DNA of 64,000 nucleotides. Origin: Lactobacillus helsingborgensis. GTDB taxonomy: Bacteria > Bacillota > Bacilli > Lactobacillales > Lactobacillaceae. Every line of letters starts with the position of its first letter. The stretch's first letter is position 1. Of this stretch, positions 36,431 through 44,529 are shown one piece after another. The stretch spans positions 781,755-845,754 of the forward strand of contig NZ_KQ034046.1 in assembly GCF_000970855.1 (NCBI RefSeq). The letters are read 5' to 3'. The notes under the pieces are model-generated. The model saw only the letters and a program-made list of their open reading frames with translations, searched no databases and was not told where the DNA came from. A program made the translations under genes and the position numbers.

Positions 36431-37435
36431 GTGTTTGGATTAGGAGCAAAAAATATTGGCATTGATTTAGGAACTGCCAATACTCTTGTTTACATGGAAG
36501 GCAAAGGTATTGTCCTTAGAGAGCCTTCTGTAGTGGCAAAGAACACCCATACTGGGAAAGTAATCGCGGTTGGTTCAGAAGCAAGAGAAATGATTGGTAG
36601 AACGCCTGAAAGTATCGTAGCAATTAGACCAATGAAAGATGGTGTAATTGCTGATTATGATACCACAGCGTCAATGTTAAAATATTTCATCGAAAAGACA
36701 GTAGGTAATTCCAAACCATCAGCTATGATTTGTGTACCTTCAGGCGTCACAGAAGTTGAAAAAAGAGCAGTTATTGATGCTGCACGGGTTGCTGGCGCAC
36801 GTGAAGCTTATGTGATTGAAGAACCGTTTGCTGCAGCAATTGGTGCTGGTTTGCCAGTAATGGATCCAACTGGCTCTATGGTAGTTGATATTGGTGGTGG
36901 TACTACTGATGTTGCAACTATTTCATTAGGTGGTATTGTTTCTTCTACTTCAATTCGTCAAGCTGGCGATAAATTCAATAATGCTATTGTCAATTATGTT
37001 CATTCTAACTTTAACCTTCTAATCGGTGAAAGAACTGCTGAAGATATTAAAATCCAGATCGGTTCGGCTTCAGTTGAAAAAGCTGAGGGTATTGAATCAG
37101 TTAATATTCGTGGTCGTGATTTAGTCACGGGCTTGCCTAAATCAGTTGATGTTAAAGCTGTTGATGTTTCCAAAGCTATTCAAGATGTTGTACAAGATAT
37201 TATTGTAGCAATCAGAGAAACTCTGGAGCAAACTTCTCCCGAAATTGCAGCTGATGTTATTGATCATGGTATTGTGCTAACTGGTGGTGGTGCTTTACTT
37301 AAGAATTTGCCTGATGTTATTTCAGAAGCTACTAAAGTTCCAGTTTTCATAGCACAAGATCCGTTAGATTGTGTCGCAGTTGGTACCGGTGAGTCTCTGA
37401 AAAATATCGAAGTAATGCGTAAAAGTCGCAGATAA
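36431..37435 (+). CDS. mreB: Rod-shape determining actin homolog MreB
   Basis: MreB forms membrane-associated filaments that guide lateral wall synthesis in rod-shaped cells. Actin-fold phosphate loops are clear: [12 protein letters not shown] near the N-terminus and [12 protein letters not shown] at about 155-166. The C-terminal adenosine motif is [11 protein letters not shown]. The protein has 334 residues, a typical size. It begins with GTG after an AAGGAGAG site. It heads mreBCD, though a weak hairpin lies between mreB and mreC. Confidence 0.97.
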   Translation: MFGLGAKNIGIDLGTANTLVYMEGKGIVLREPSVVAKNTHTGKVIAVGSEAREMIGRTPESIVAIRPMKDGVIADYDTTASMLKYFIEKTVGNSKPSAMICVPSGVTEVEKRAVIDAARVAGAREAYVIEEPFAAAIGAGLPVMDPTGSMVVDIGGGTTDVATISLGGIVSSTSIRQAGDKFNNAIVNYVHSNFNLLIGERTAEDIKIQIGSASVEKAEGIESVNIRGRDLVTGLPKSVDVKAVDVSKAIQDVVQDIIVAIRETLEQTSPEIAADVIDHGIVLTGGGALLKNLPDVISEATKVPVFIAQDPLDCVAVGTGESLKNIEVMRKSRR

Positions 37436-37442
37436 ATAAACT

Positions 37443-37467
37443 AGTCGGCTATTAGTGCCGACTTTTC
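37443..37467 (+). terminator. Weak terminator or attenuator between mreB and mreC
   Basis: A 7-bp stem AGTCGGC/GCCGACT (37443-37449 with 37457-37463) is followed by TTTCTTT. It may lower mreCD expression relative to mreB. Confidence 0.5.
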
Positions 37468-37485
37468 TTTAGGGACTGTTTCCAT

Positions 37486-38337
37486 ATGAAGAAATTTTTA
37501 CAAAATAAGAAATTATTATCAGCATGTATAATAGTGGTCTTGATTTTTGCTATTCTAGGTGGCAGTGTTTCTATGCGTAACAAGCGAAATACTCCCATGA
37601 TTATTCAAAGTTTTGGTAACGATGTAGTTGCTGTTGGTGCAAGGATAATTGATTTTCCTCTTAGTTTTGTTTCTGGCAGTTTGAATAATGTTCACGATCT
37701 TATGAATACTCAGAATGAAAACAACTATTTAAAGAGTAAAGTTACTGATTTGGAACAAACAAAAACTCGGAATGCCACCCTTGAAGCTGAGAATAAGCAA
37801 CTTAAATCAGCCCTTAAATTAAAAGAAAGTTTGACAGATTATGAGAAAATTCAAGCTTCAGTTATTTCTCGTTCGCCAGACAGTTGGTCAGATCTTTTAA
37901 TCATTAATAAAGGGACAACAGCAGGATTACGTAAAAATATGGCAGTAATGTCTGGAGGAGGCGTTATTGGTCGTGTTGTAGAGGTGAATGCTGCTTCGGC
38001 TAAAGTTGAATTAATTACTACGAGTGATAAATCAGCTAACCGTTTTGCAGTTGAAGCTCAAGCTGTAAATGGTAAAAAAGTACATGGTATCATCACTGTT
38101 ATTGGTGATAATACTTTAGCTTTTACGCAAGCAGTTGACGGTAAAAAGTTAAAGCGTGGTACAAAGATATACACCAGCGGTATGGGAGGTAATTCTCCTA
38201 AAGGCTTGCTTGTGGGTACAATTGCAACGACAACACATGATACATTTGGTCTATCTGACCTAGTTAAGATTACACCAGCTGGGGAATTAAATGACCCTTC
38301 TGTTATTACCATTATCAAAAGAAAGGTGGATGACTAA
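37486..38337 (+). CDS. mreC: Rod-shape determining protein MreC
   Basis: MreC is a bitopic membrane protein that links MreB to the wall-synthesis machinery outside the membrane. It has an N-terminal transmembrane helix (about residues 9-26), a coiled coil (about 70-112, with LKSKVTDLEQTKTRN) and the extracytoplasmic MreC beta domain (SVISRSPDSW, then GVIGRVVEV). The length of 283 is typical. The ribosome binding site is weak (AGGGA ten bases upstream). The stop overlaps the mreD start as TAATG. Confidence 0.96.
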   Translation: MKKFLQNKKLLSACIIVVLIFAILGGSVSMRNKRNTPMIIQSFGNDVVAVGARIIDFPLSFVSGSLNNVHDLMNTQNENNYLKSKVTDLEQTKTRNATLEAENKQLKSALKLKESLTDYEKIQASVISRSPDSWSDLLIINKGTTAGLRKNMAVMSGGGVIGRVVEVNAASAKVELITTSDKSANRFAVEAQAVNGKKVHGIITVIGDNTLAFTQAVDGKKLKRGTKIYTSGMGGNSPKGLLVGTIATTTHDTFGLSDLVKITPAGELNDPSVITIIKRKVDD

Positions 38338-38867
38338 TGAGGTCTTTGCAAAAATTTAGTCTTGCTTTTGCCATGTTTGTTGCTCTAACAGTAAATGGCA
38401 GTCTGTCATTTTATCTCCACCAGTTCTTTTCATTTGGTAATGCGTCAAATTTGTTGTTACCTGTAAGTATGATGCTAATTGCACTTTTTGATGATACGAA
38501 TGCAAAAGAAATTTGGCTCGCTTTGGGTGCTGGCGTTGTTAGTGACATATATTCCTTTGGCATCATTGGTATTTATGCAGTTTGTTTGCCACTACTTTGC
38601 TGGCTTTTACAAAAGGTCGCACGTTTTTTACCTGAAGTTTTTTGGGCTCGGATTTTAGCAGTTTTAGTTGCAGCAATTTTAGTTGACTCTTTTACTTGGC
38701 TTGTTCTCAATGTAACCGGTCTGTCTAATATTGCTTTTACAAGCCTTTTGCAAAGTATTTTTCCTACTTTAATTTGGTCTTTTATTTTTGCAGCAGCTAC
38801 ATATAGATTATGGTGGAATTTAGCACGAGACCATCCATTTATGATTAATTTAGAAAATTATCGCTAA
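38337..38867 (+). CDS. mreD: Rod-shape determining protein MreD
   Basis: MreD is a polytopic membrane partner of MreC. This 176-residue sequence is almost entirely hydrophobic, with five or six predicted transmembrane helices, and overlaps mreC by one base, implying translational coupling. No minCD genes follow it; instead a terminator and a converging small gene do. Assignment rests on position, size and hydropathy, since the family is poorly conserved. Confidence 0.92.
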   Translation: MRSLQKFSLAFAMFVALTVNGSLSFYLHQFFSFGNASNLLLPVSMMLIALFDDTNAKEIWLALGAGVVSDIYSFGIIGIYAVCLPLLCWLLQKVARFLPEVFWARILAVLVAAILVDSFTWLVLNVTGLSNIAFTSLLQSIFPTLIWSFIFAAATYRLWWNLARDHPFMINLENYR

Positions 38868-38868
38868 T

Positions 38869-38902
38869 AAAAAACGTGAGAAATTATTCTCACGTTTTTT
38901 TA
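38869..38902. terminator. Bidirectional terminator between mreD and the DUF4044 gene
   Basis: A 14-bp perfect stem (38869-38882 with 38887-38900) with A and T tracts on either side ends both convergent genes. The stop codon of the small minus-strand gene overlaps it. Confidence 0.88.
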
Positions 38903-39031
38903 TTGGATAAAGCCAAGGGCGCCTACAGCTTGCATTACAACTGCTGCTAAAGTAATAATCGCCATTAACCAAGCCATTGCGATCGTCAGTTTTTCAAATT
39001 TAGATCTTTTTTTCTTATGTCTTCGCGTCAT
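38900..39031 (-). CDS. DUF4044-like small membrane protein (43 residues)
   Basis: The protein starts MTRRHKKKRSKFEKLTIAMA and continues into one hydrophobic helix to FIQ. A strongly basic N-terminus followed by a single transmembrane segment fits the DUF4044 family of tiny Lactobacillales proteins encoded near mre and dcw genes; their function is unknown. The ATG has a perfect AGGGAGG site seven bases upstream and a consensus-like promoter, so it is very likely a real gene despite its size. It converges on mreD and diverges from the DUF3397 gene. By the positive-inside rule the basic end should face the cytoplasm. Confidence 0.82.
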   Translation of the reverse strand: MTRRHKKKRSKFEKLTIAMAWLMAIITLAAVVMQAVGALGFIQ

Positions 39032-39056
39032 TGATAGACCTCCCTATTTGAACAAT

Positions 39057-39085
39057 ATTTTATGCTACTTAATTGTTTTTTTCAA
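39057..39085 (-). promoter_or_regulatory. Promoter of the DUF4044 gene
   Basis: On the minus strand a -35 TTGAAA (39080-39085) and -10 TAAAAT (39057-39062) are spaced by 17 bases. A plus-strand TAAAAT (39099-39104) for the neighbouring DUF3397 gene lies immediately beside it, so the divergent promoters crowd each other. Confidence 0.6.
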
Positions 39086-39133
39086 ACGACTAGTAGGATA
39101 AAATAGAAATTAATAAACGAGGTTATAATAAAA

Positions 39134-39460
39134 ATGTTTTCAATTTTGATAATTCCATTAATAGGACTTGCATTGGCTTTTATTGTAAATAAAATCTTCC
39201 CAAAAGCTCAGTTTAGGGGCTATGACTTATTGCCCATATTTTTTATATATGGTTGTCATTTGATAACTAAACAGCAGCAAAAACCCGAATTTTTACCCTA
39301 TGGCTTTTTTGTTTTTTTCTTTTTGGTAATCTTGCTTGCCGTTTCCGATGCTGTCAAAAACAAAAACCTTTCCTTAGGCAAAACAATGCGTAAAATCTGG
39401 AACTATTTAACAGTGAACACAATTTTTTGGTATTTAGGCCTGTTATTTATGATGATATAG
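39134..39460 (+). CDS. DUF3397 family membrane protein
   Basis: This 108-residue integral membrane protein has three or four hydrophobic segments: about residues 2-20, 32-46, 56-72 and 92-108. It matches the DUF3397 family, which in lactobacilli is commonly encoded just before mraZ. No function is established. The ribosome binding site GAGG is eleven bases before the ATG, a little long. A strong terminator follows, so it is transcribed separately from the dcw operon. It may relate to wall growth by association only. Confidence 0.82.
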   Translation: MFSILIIPLIGLALAFIVNKIFPKAQFRGYDLLPIFFIYGCHLITKQQQKPEFLPYGFFVFFFLVILLAVSDAVKNKNLSLGKTMRKIWNYLTVNTIFWYLGLLFMMI

Positions 39461-39494
39461 TCAAACTTAAAATAAAAAAATTAGCAAAAATACT

Positions 39495-39532
39495 AGTCGC
39501 AAACCCGAACAGGTTTGCGACTTTTGCTTTTT
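39495..39532 (+). terminator. Terminator before the dcw operon
   Basis: An 11-bp perfect stem (39495-39505 with 39512-39522) and T-rich tail separate the DUF3397 gene from mraZ. Confidence 0.88.
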
Positions 39533-39574
39533 GTGTCATTAAAAAATAAATATTTAGCTTTTTTTGATTAAAAA

Positions 39575-39615
39575 GTGGTAGGAAGTGGTGAATTGTGGTA
39601 AATTATTCAGTGGAA
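39575..39615 (+). promoter_or_regulatory. MraZ operator repeats
   Basis: GTGGTR occurs at 39575, 39585 and 39595, exactly ten bases apart, and GTGGAA follows at 39610. MraZ proteins are known to bind arrays of GTGG-type direct repeats with helical spacing in front of their own operon. This array lies 14-54 bases upstream of mraZ and probably overlaps its promoter. Confidence 0.72.
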
Positions 39616-39628
39616 GGGGGGCTAAGCC

Positions 39629-40060
39629 ATGTTCATGGGTGAATTTCATCACAATCTTGACAGCAAAGGGCGTTTAATTATACCTGCCCGTTTGCGTAGT
39701 CAAATTGGTGACAAGATGATTTTTACCCGCGGAATGGAAGGCTGTATTTTTGGCTATACTACTGAAGCATGGCAAAAAATTGAAGCTAAATTAGCGCAAC
39801 TTCCATTAACTAAGAGAAACGCGCGTAGTTTTACGCGTTTGTTTTACTCTGGTGCGATGGAATGTGAATTTGATAAACAAGGTCGTGTAAATCTGACCAC
39901 AACGTTGAAGAAACACGCAGCCTTGGTTAAAGAATGTGTCATTGTAGGAGTTTCTGACCGAATAGAGATTTGGTCGAAAGAACGTTGGGAAAACTTCAGT
40001 GATGAAGCAAACGAAAACTATGATGATATCGCAGAAAATTTGGATGATATTGAACTATAA
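39629..40060 (+). CDS. mraZ: Transcriptional regulator MraZ
   Basis: MraZ is an AbrB-like DNA-binding protein that regulates the division and cell-wall operon. Both swapped-hairpin repeats are present: the N-terminal one with NLDSKGRLIIPAR and the second with EFDKQGRVNLTTTL. The length of 143 is typical. It follows a strong GGAAGGGGGG site and opens the dcw operon, two bases before rsmH. The GTGG repeats just upstream are its expected operator, implying autoregulation. Confidence 0.97.
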   Translation: MFMGEFHHNLDSKGRLIIPARLRSQIGDKMIFTRGMEGCIFGYTTEAWQKIEAKLAQLPLTKRNARSFTRLFYSGAMECEFDKQGRVNLTTTLKKHAALVKECVIVGVSDRIEIWSKERWENFSDEANENYDDIAENLDDIEL

Positions 40061-40062
40061 CT

Positions 40063-41010
40063 ATGGAATTCAAACACACCAGTGTACTCTTACACCAAAC
40101 AATAGAAAATTTAAAACCAAAAAATGGTGGTCTTTATGTAGACGCGACATTTGGTGGTGGCGGACATGCAAAATATTTACTAGATCAACTTGCAAATGGC
40201 ACTTTAATCGGCTTTGATCAAGATGAATATGCAATAAATTCGGCCAAGTTAAACTTTGCTGATTTACTCAAATCTGATGCAAAACCTAAATTACAACTAG
40301 TACACGACAATTTTAGTCATTTAAAAATTAACTTGGTTAAGCTGGGTTACCAGAATGGCATTGACGGTATTTATTATGATTTAGGCGTATCTTCACCTCA
40401 ATTCGACCAAGCACAAAGAGGCTTTTCTTACCGCTTTGATGCTAGGCTGGACATGAGGATGGATCAAACTCAAAGTCTTGATGCATATCAACTTGTCAAT
40501 AATGCAAGCCAAAAAGAGTTAGCTGATATTTTGTATCAATTTGGCGGTGAAAAATTTTCTCGTCAAATCGCCCATAAAATTGTTCTTAAAAGACAAAAAC
40601 AGCCAATTGAAACAACCTTTGAACTAGTTGAGGTTATTAAGGAAGCAATTCCAGCGTATGCACGTCGAACTGGTGGACATCCCGCAAAGAAGACTTTTCA
40701 AGCTTTACGTGTCGCTGTAAATCACGAGCTTGAAGTTTTAAATAAATCGCTTGAGGAGGCTATTGCGCTCCTTAAGCCCGGTGGTCGGATTTGCGTGATT
40801 ACATTTCAGTCTGATGAAGACAAGATCGTGAAAAATATTTTTAAGAAATATTCTGAGGTTGAAGTTCCAAGAGGGATGCCTGTGATACCAGATGATATGA
40901 AACCAACACTTCGTTTGGTTAACCGCAAACCAATTGTAGCTTCTGCTGCTGAGCTTAAAAATAATAACCGCTCACACAGTGCAAAGTTGCGGGTTGCAGA
41001 AAAATTATAA
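40063..41010 (+). CDS. rsmH: 16S rRNA m4C1402 methyltransferase RsmH (MraW)
   Basis: RsmH methylates N4 of C1402 in the ribosomal decoding centre using S-adenosylmethionine. Diagnostic segments are HTSVLLHQTIE at the N-terminus, the SAM-binding DATFGGGGHA, the DLGVSSPQFD motif and RTGGHPAKKTFQALRVAVN. The 315 residues match the family. It is tightly coupled to mraZ (two-base gap) and followed by ftsL. Confidence 0.98.
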   Translation: MEFKHTSVLLHQTIENLKPKNGGLYVDATFGGGGHAKYLLDQLANGTLIGFDQDEYAINSAKLNFADLLKSDAKPKLQLVHDNFSHLKINLVKLGYQNGIDGIYYDLGVSSPQFDQAQRGFSYRFDARLDMRMDQTQSLDAYQLVNNASQKELADILYQFGGEKFSRQIAHKIVLKRQKQPIETTFELVEVIKEAIPAYARRTGGHPAKKTFQALRVAVNHELEVLNKSLEEAIALLKPGGRICVITFQSDEDKIVKNIFKKYSEVEVPRGMPVIPDDMKPTLRLVNRKPIVASAAELKNNNRSHSAKLRVAEKL

Positions 41011-41023
41011 AGAGGAAAAGGCA

Positions 41024-41386
41024 ATGGCTGATAATTTAGCAAGAAAAGTAGAGTTTAATCCTAGTGAACAAAAAGTTCTACAACAAAGACAACGTCAGGT
41101 TCTTAATCATCACAATGTGGCCTGGACTGGCTTTGAGAAGTTCTTGCTTGCAGTAGGAGTGATGATTACAATCGGCTTAATGACAATGCTTGTTTCTTCC
41201 AGTATTTCTGCTACTTCAGCTCAACATGAACTTACAAATGTGCAACGTTCTGTAGCTAAGAGTCAGAGTCAAGTTGGAGATTTGCATCAAGAACTAGGAG
41301 AACTAACTTCGAGCTCGCGCATGAATAAGATTGCTCGCAGCAAGGGGTTGGCTTTGAATGAAAAAAATATTAGGACTTTACGCTAA
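41024..41386 (+). CDS. ftsL: Cell division protein FtsL
   Basis: FtsL is a small bitopic divisome protein that works with DivIB and DivIC to activate septal wall synthesis. A basic cytoplasmic N-terminus is followed by one transmembrane helix (about residues 40-62) and an extracellular leucine-zipper-like coiled coil (VQRSVAKSQSQVGDLHQEL). I start it at the ATG at 41024 after AGAGGAAAAG; a longer frame begins inside rsmH without a ribosome binding site. Its stop overlaps the next start as TAATG. The sequence is divergent, so the call relies on position and architecture. Confidence 0.92.
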   Translation: MADNLARKVEFNPSEQKVLQQRQRQVLNHHNVAWTGFEKFLLAVGVMITIGLMTMLVSSSISATSAQHELTNVQRSVAKSQSQVGDLHQELGELTSSSRMNKIARSKGLALNEKNIRTLR

Positions 41387-43551
41387 TGAAAAAACGCGTT
41401 AGTAATTCGAATACTGAACAATCCAAAGCTCACGGATACCGTTTTACAGTCGGGAGATTTCTCGAGGTAGCTGTTGCTTTGGTTTTTCTTGTATTTATAG
41501 GTAGATTTTTATATATTGGTATTTCAAATAAAGTTAATGGGCAGAATTTAACGGCCAAGACTGAGCAGTTATATATGCGTAACCAAGTGCTAAAGGCTAA
41601 TCGCGGCACTATTTATGATCGTAATGGTTTGGCAGTGGCTCAAGATTCTCACTTGTACACTATTTATGCAATTCTAGACAAGTCTTCTATCAATTATAAA
41701 AATAAGCCGGAGTATGTAGTAGATAAAAATAAAACTGCCCAAAAATTGTCTCAGGTCTTACCGCTTAAAGCAGACAAAATTTTAAATTATCTTAACCCTT
41801 CACATTCTGTTTTTCAGGTACAATTTGGTACTGCAGGTTCTAATTTGACCAAAAAGCAAAAGGTTCAAATTGAAAAAATGAAACTGCCTGGAATTAAATT
41901 TTTTGAAACCCAGTCGCGATTATACCCCAATGGTAACTTTGCCTCTCATATAATTGGCATGGCTACACCCAAGTTTGATGAAAAGACCAGACAGCAAAAT
42001 TTAGAGGGGACAATGGGGCTGGAAGCCTGGTATGATGATGTGCTTACTGGCAAGAACGGCTACCAGCTCTCAGCTGTCGATGCTTCGAACTTTCAAACGC
42101 CTAACAGTGCCCATACTTATAAGGCACCTGTAAATGGTAACAATATTTATTTGACTATTGACTCACAGTTGCAAGCATATCTTGAAAGTAGATTGTCGTA
42201 TGTGCAAAATACTTTTAACCCTGTTTCTATGACTGCTGTTGTAGAAGATATTAAAACGGGTAAAATTTTAGCTGCTTCTCAAAGGCCAACTTTTAATCCG
42301 CAAACAAAAAAGGGCTTGAAAAAGTCCTACCGCAATATTTTGGTACAAGATACGTATGAACCAGGGTCTGTTTTTAAAGTATTAACACTTTCATCATCTG
42401 TAAATAGCGGAAATTACCATCCTAACCAATATTATAATTCTGGTTCCGTTACTGTTAATGGTTCCGTAATTCATGACTGGCAACCTCGTGGATGGGGCAG
42501 CATACCTTTTTCACAAGCTTTCCCCCGCTCAAGTAATACTGGTTTTGTTCATATTGAACAGCAGATGGGAGCGAAAACGTGGAAGAAATACCTCAAAAGA
42601 TTTCATATTGGTCAAAAAACGGGAGTTACACTACCTGGCGAACAGGCGGGAACCATCGCCTTTAATTCTCCAATTGATCAAGCTGTTACCAGTTTTGGTC
42701 AGGGCGTTGACGTAAATGTCATGCAAATGATGCAAGCTTTTAGCAGTTTAGCAAATAATGGTCAAATGGTGAAGCCGCAATTTGTTGAAAAGATTACTGA
42801 TGCCAATAATCATACTATTACCGGCTATCAAATTAAAAATGTGGGTCAGCCAGTTTATACCAAGGAAACAGCGGAAGTTGTGCTTAAAAACATGCGCCGG
42901 GTTTTAAATAAACGAATTGGGACCGGTGCAGCTTATCAAATGAAAAATCAAAGTATTGCTGTTAAAACAGGTACTGCGCAAATAGCTAACCTTAAAGGTG
43001 GGGGCTATTTGAAAGGTAATAATAATTATATCTTTTCTGTTGTTGGGGTTACACCGGCGAAACACCCGCGCTATTGCATTTACATTACTGTTAAACAACC
43101 TCGCAGGATGAGTAAACCTGCAGAAGTCATTCTCTCATCAATTTTTAAACCAATGATGAACAGAGTGATCATGATGTCAAAAAATGACCTGAATAGCTCA
43201 ATGGTAGTTAAAGTGCCAGATATGAAGGGGTTAAGCTATGAAGAAGCTGAAAAGGTCACACAGCGTGTCGGTTTGAAACTGATAAAAATTGGGACGGGCT
43301 CGAAAATAACAGAGCAGTCTTATCCTAAGGGACAAAAGCAGCAAGCTGGAAAAACTATTTTGGTGCGGACGAATGGCAAACTTATTTGTCCGAACATGAA
43401 GGGCTGGAATCTTGATGAATTACACCAATTTGCTGATTTAACAGGTGTCAAATTAAGCATCAAAGGCTCAGGCGTGGTTCATAAGCAGAGTATTTCTGCT
43501 CAAAAGCCTCTAAAAACAGGAACCAAAATCAAAATACAATTAAAGGAGTAG
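41386..43551 (+). CDS. Divisome transpeptidase (PBP2B/2X type) with PASTA domains
   Basis: This class B penicillin-binding protein cross-links septal peptidoglycan. It has an N-terminal transmembrane anchor (about 26-46), a dimerisation domain containing NRGTIYDRNG, and a transpeptidase domain with SVFK (catalytic Ser328), SSN (382-384) and KTG (527-529). Two C-terminal PASTA domains begin near VKVPDMKGLSYEEA and LICPNMKGWNLDE. The length of 721 residues fits PBP2B/PBP2X. It overlaps ftsL by one base and precedes mraY, the standard dcw position of ftsI/pbpB. Confidence 0.96.
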   Translation: MKKRVSNSNTEQSKAHGYRFTVGRFLEVAVALVFLVFIGRFLYIGISNKVNGQNLTAKTEQLYMRNQVLKANRGTIYDRNGLAVAQDSHLYTIYAILDKSSINYKNKPEYVVDKNKTAQKLSQVLPLKADKILNYLNPSHSVFQVQFGTAGSNLTKKQKVQIEKMKLPGIKFFETQSRLYPNGNFASHIIGMATPKFDEKTRQQNLEGTMGLEAWYDDVLTGKNGYQLSAVDASNFQTPNSAHTYKAPVNGNNIYLTIDSQLQAYLESRLSYVQNTFNPVSMTAVVEDIKTGKILAASQRPTFNPQTKKGLKKSYRNILVQDTYEPGSVFKVLTLSSSVNSGNYHPNQYYNSGSVTVNGSVIHDWQPRGWGSIPFSQAFPRSSNTGFVHIEQQMGAKTWKKYLKRFHIGQKTGVTLPGEQAGTIAFNSPIDQAVTSFGQGVDVNVMQMMQAFSSLANNGQMVKPQFVEKITDANNHTITGYQIKNVGQPVYTKETAEVVLKNMRRVLNKRIGTGAAYQMKNQSIAVKTGTAQIANLKGGGYLKGNNNYIFSVVGVTPAKHPRYCIYITVKQPRRMSKPAEVILSSIFKPMMNRVIMMSKNDLNSSMVVKVPDMKGLSYEEAEKVTQRVGLKLIKIGTGSKITEQSYPKGQKQQAGKTILVRTNGKLICPNMKGWNLDELHQFADLTGVKLSIKGSGVVHKQSISAQKPLKTGTKIKIQLKE

Positions 43552-43557
43552 CATTTT

Positions 43558-44520
43558 ATGCTGATTATTAGCATTATTGCATTAGTAAGTTCGTTGGCAT
43601 TCACAGGAATTGTTTTACCTTGGATGATTATTTTTATGAGGTCACATCATGAAGGACAGGAAATTCGTGATGAAGGACCAAAATGGCATGAAAAAAAATC
43701 CGGGACACCAACTATGGGCGGAGTGGTTTTTGTTTTAGCAGCAACCATTTCTACTATTTGGGTTTCTGCATGGCAACATGAAGTATCTAAGTTGATGTGG
43801 ATATTGCTAATAAGCATGCTGGGTTACGGTATTATTGGCTTTTTAGATGATGGCATCAAGCTCTTTTACAAACGTAATTTAGGTTTACGTGCATGGCAGA
43901 AATTTTCCTTGCAAATTTTAGTTGCTCTTATCATCGTGATGATAGCAACAACTGATCATTTTAAATTTAATCTTTATCTGCCGTTTTTCGGCATGGTCAG
44001 CAACGTTGTCATTTTTACCTTATTCGTCGTTTTCTGGTTGGTAGGTTTTTCTAATGCTGTTAACTTGTCAGACGGTTTAGATGGCTTGGCTACCGGTTTA
44101 TCACTTATTGCTTATGCTACTTATGCCTATATTGCATTCAAGCAAAAAAACTTTGCGGTACTAATTTTCTGCATGAGTGTTATTGGTGGCTTAATATCAT
44201 TTTTTATTTTTAATCATAAACCTGCTAAAATTTTCATGGGTGATGCCGGATCATTAGCCTTGGGAGGCGGGCTGGCAGCTGTCAGTATTTTTTTGAATAG
44301 ACCGTGGTCGCTCTTATTAATTGGAATTGTTTTCGTTTGTGAAACTGCGAGCGTAATTTTACAAGTGATTTCGTTTCAAACAACGGGTAAACGTATTTTT
44401 AAAATGACGCCAATCCATCATCATTTTGAAATGCTGGGTTACTCCGAGTGGAAAGTTGATATTATTTTTTGGTTAGTCGGCTTAATAGGTAGTATTTTAT
44501 ATTTAGTAATATGGGGTTAA
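43558..44520 (+). CDS. mraY: Phospho-MurNAc-pentapeptide translocase MraY
   Basis: MraY transfers phospho-MurNAc-pentapeptide to undecaprenyl phosphate, making lipid I. The 320 residues form about ten transmembrane helices. Conserved segments include [14 protein letters not shown] with the aspartate pair, [25 protein letters not shown] and the HHHFE motif at [12 protein letters not shown]. The ribosome binding site AAAGGAG overlaps the end of the preceding gene. Confidence 0.98.
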   Translation: MLIISIIALVSSLAFTGIVLPWMIIFMRSHHEGQEIRDEGPKWHEKKSGTPTMGGVVFVLAATISTIWVSAWQHEVSKLMWILLISMLGYGIIGFLDDGIKLFYKRNLGLRAWQKFSLQILVALIIVMIATTDHFKFNLYLPFFGMVSNVVIFTLFVVFWLVGFSNAVNLSDGLDGLATGLSLIAYATYAYIAFKQKNFAVLIFCMSVIGGLISFFIFNHKPAKIFMGDAGSLALGGGLAAVSIFLNRPWSLLLIGIVFVCETASVILQVISFQTTGKRIFKMTPIHHHFEMLGYSEWKVDIIFWLVGLIGSILYLVIWG

Positions 44521-44529
44521 AAATAATCA

